Source: Afifella sp. IM 167 (GTDB lineage Bacteria; Pseudomonadota; Alphaproteobacteria; Rhizobiales; Afifellaceae). From it: a DNA stretch of 64,000 nucleotides. Made by a program: the position numbers and the translations under genes. The DNA is taken from positions 248,001 through 312,000 of the forward strand of contig NZ_NSLC01000001.1 of the NCBI RefSeq assembly GCF_020144925.1. The letters are read 5' to 3'. Below the pieces are notes generated by a model. The model searched no databases and was not told where the DNA came from. It worked only from the letters and a program-made list of their open reading frames with translations. This document shows positions 63,813-64,000 of this stretch, one piece after another (within the stretch, counting starts at the first letter, position 1; each line of letters starts with the position of its first letter).

Positions 63813-64000
63813 CGCAATATTGAGGGCTTGGCTGACTGGCCTGCTCTGGTCCATTGGCGGCCAAGCGACATGGTAGAGCCAGATCACGCCAAGAGAGATT
63901 TTACTCATCTTGTCAGATATTTGGGCTCCGTGCTTACGAGGGGTTTGGGAAGGCTATAGCGTGGACGTAGTTCTCATCGCTATCCCGCATGCCCCGCCAT

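Overview
This 64-kb window looks like chromosomal DNA of a high-GC alphaproteobacterium, most probably Hyphomicrobiales (Rhizobiales), possibly Aurantimonadaceae-like. That placement is inferred from gene order and families; no search was run. The supporting signs are the order rpoZ-rsh-DUF2062-pdxJ-acpS-lepB-rnc-era, an Omp2b/RopA-type porin, ribosomal protein L21 with a long C-terminal helix-hairpin-helix tail, and iron boxes of the RirA (IRO) and Irr (ICE) kind. Most genes are packed in operons with 4-bp ATGA overlaps.

Layout. 1-6.5 kb: housekeeping operon on the minus strand (rpoZ, terminator, rsh, DUF2062, pdxJ, acpS, lepB, rnc, start of era). 6.6-9.5 kb: NYN nuclease, family 5 uracil-DNA glycosylase, smpB, dapA. 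9.5-15 kb: soluble lytic transglycosylase, alpha/beta hydrolase, porin with a strong terminator. 15-18 kb: a PAS-PAS-PAS-GGDEF-EAL protein whose EAL half has lost key residues. 18-21.5 kb: tungstate ABC transporter tupBCA facing a one-component HTH/PBP regulator. 21.7-24.8 kb: divergent znuA / znuCB-zur with Zur-box-like repeats between them. 24.8-33.9 kb: a HugZ-like gene divergent from a seven-gene iron cluster (FTR1 permease, P19, DUF2318 membrane protein, two FtsX-like permeases, ABC ATPase, thioredoxin-like lipoprotein).

34-40 kb: lipid-modification and stress cluster (SDR, aldo/keto reductase, CFA-type methyltransferase, DUF1365, FAD oxidoreductase, DUF2177). 40-42 kb: LysR regulator, tautomerase, small P-loop ATPase, tRNA-Arg(CCT). 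42.5-49.8 kb: TRAP transporter dctPQM plus amidase, a small membrane protein, an SNase-like protein and an M48 lipoprotein peptidase. 49.8-61.4 kb: a second minus-strand housekeeping block (rplU, rpmA, GNAT, obgE, proB, proA, nadD, rsfS, rlmH, an EnvC-like protein, ctpA, divergent polysaccharide deacetylase, rppH). 61.8-64 kb: tRNA-Ser(CGA) followed by a possible transposase scrap, a TetR/SDR pair with twin operators, and a 75-aa secreted remnant resembling an internally deleted hydrolase; this end looks accessory.

The strongest biological story is metal homeostasis. Tungstate, zinc and iron systems lie side by side over 16 kb, each with its own recognisable regulator gene or operator. The most noteworthy unit is the P19/FTR1 iron cluster, whose promoter carries an IRO-type repeat over the -35 region and an ICE-like repeat further upstream.
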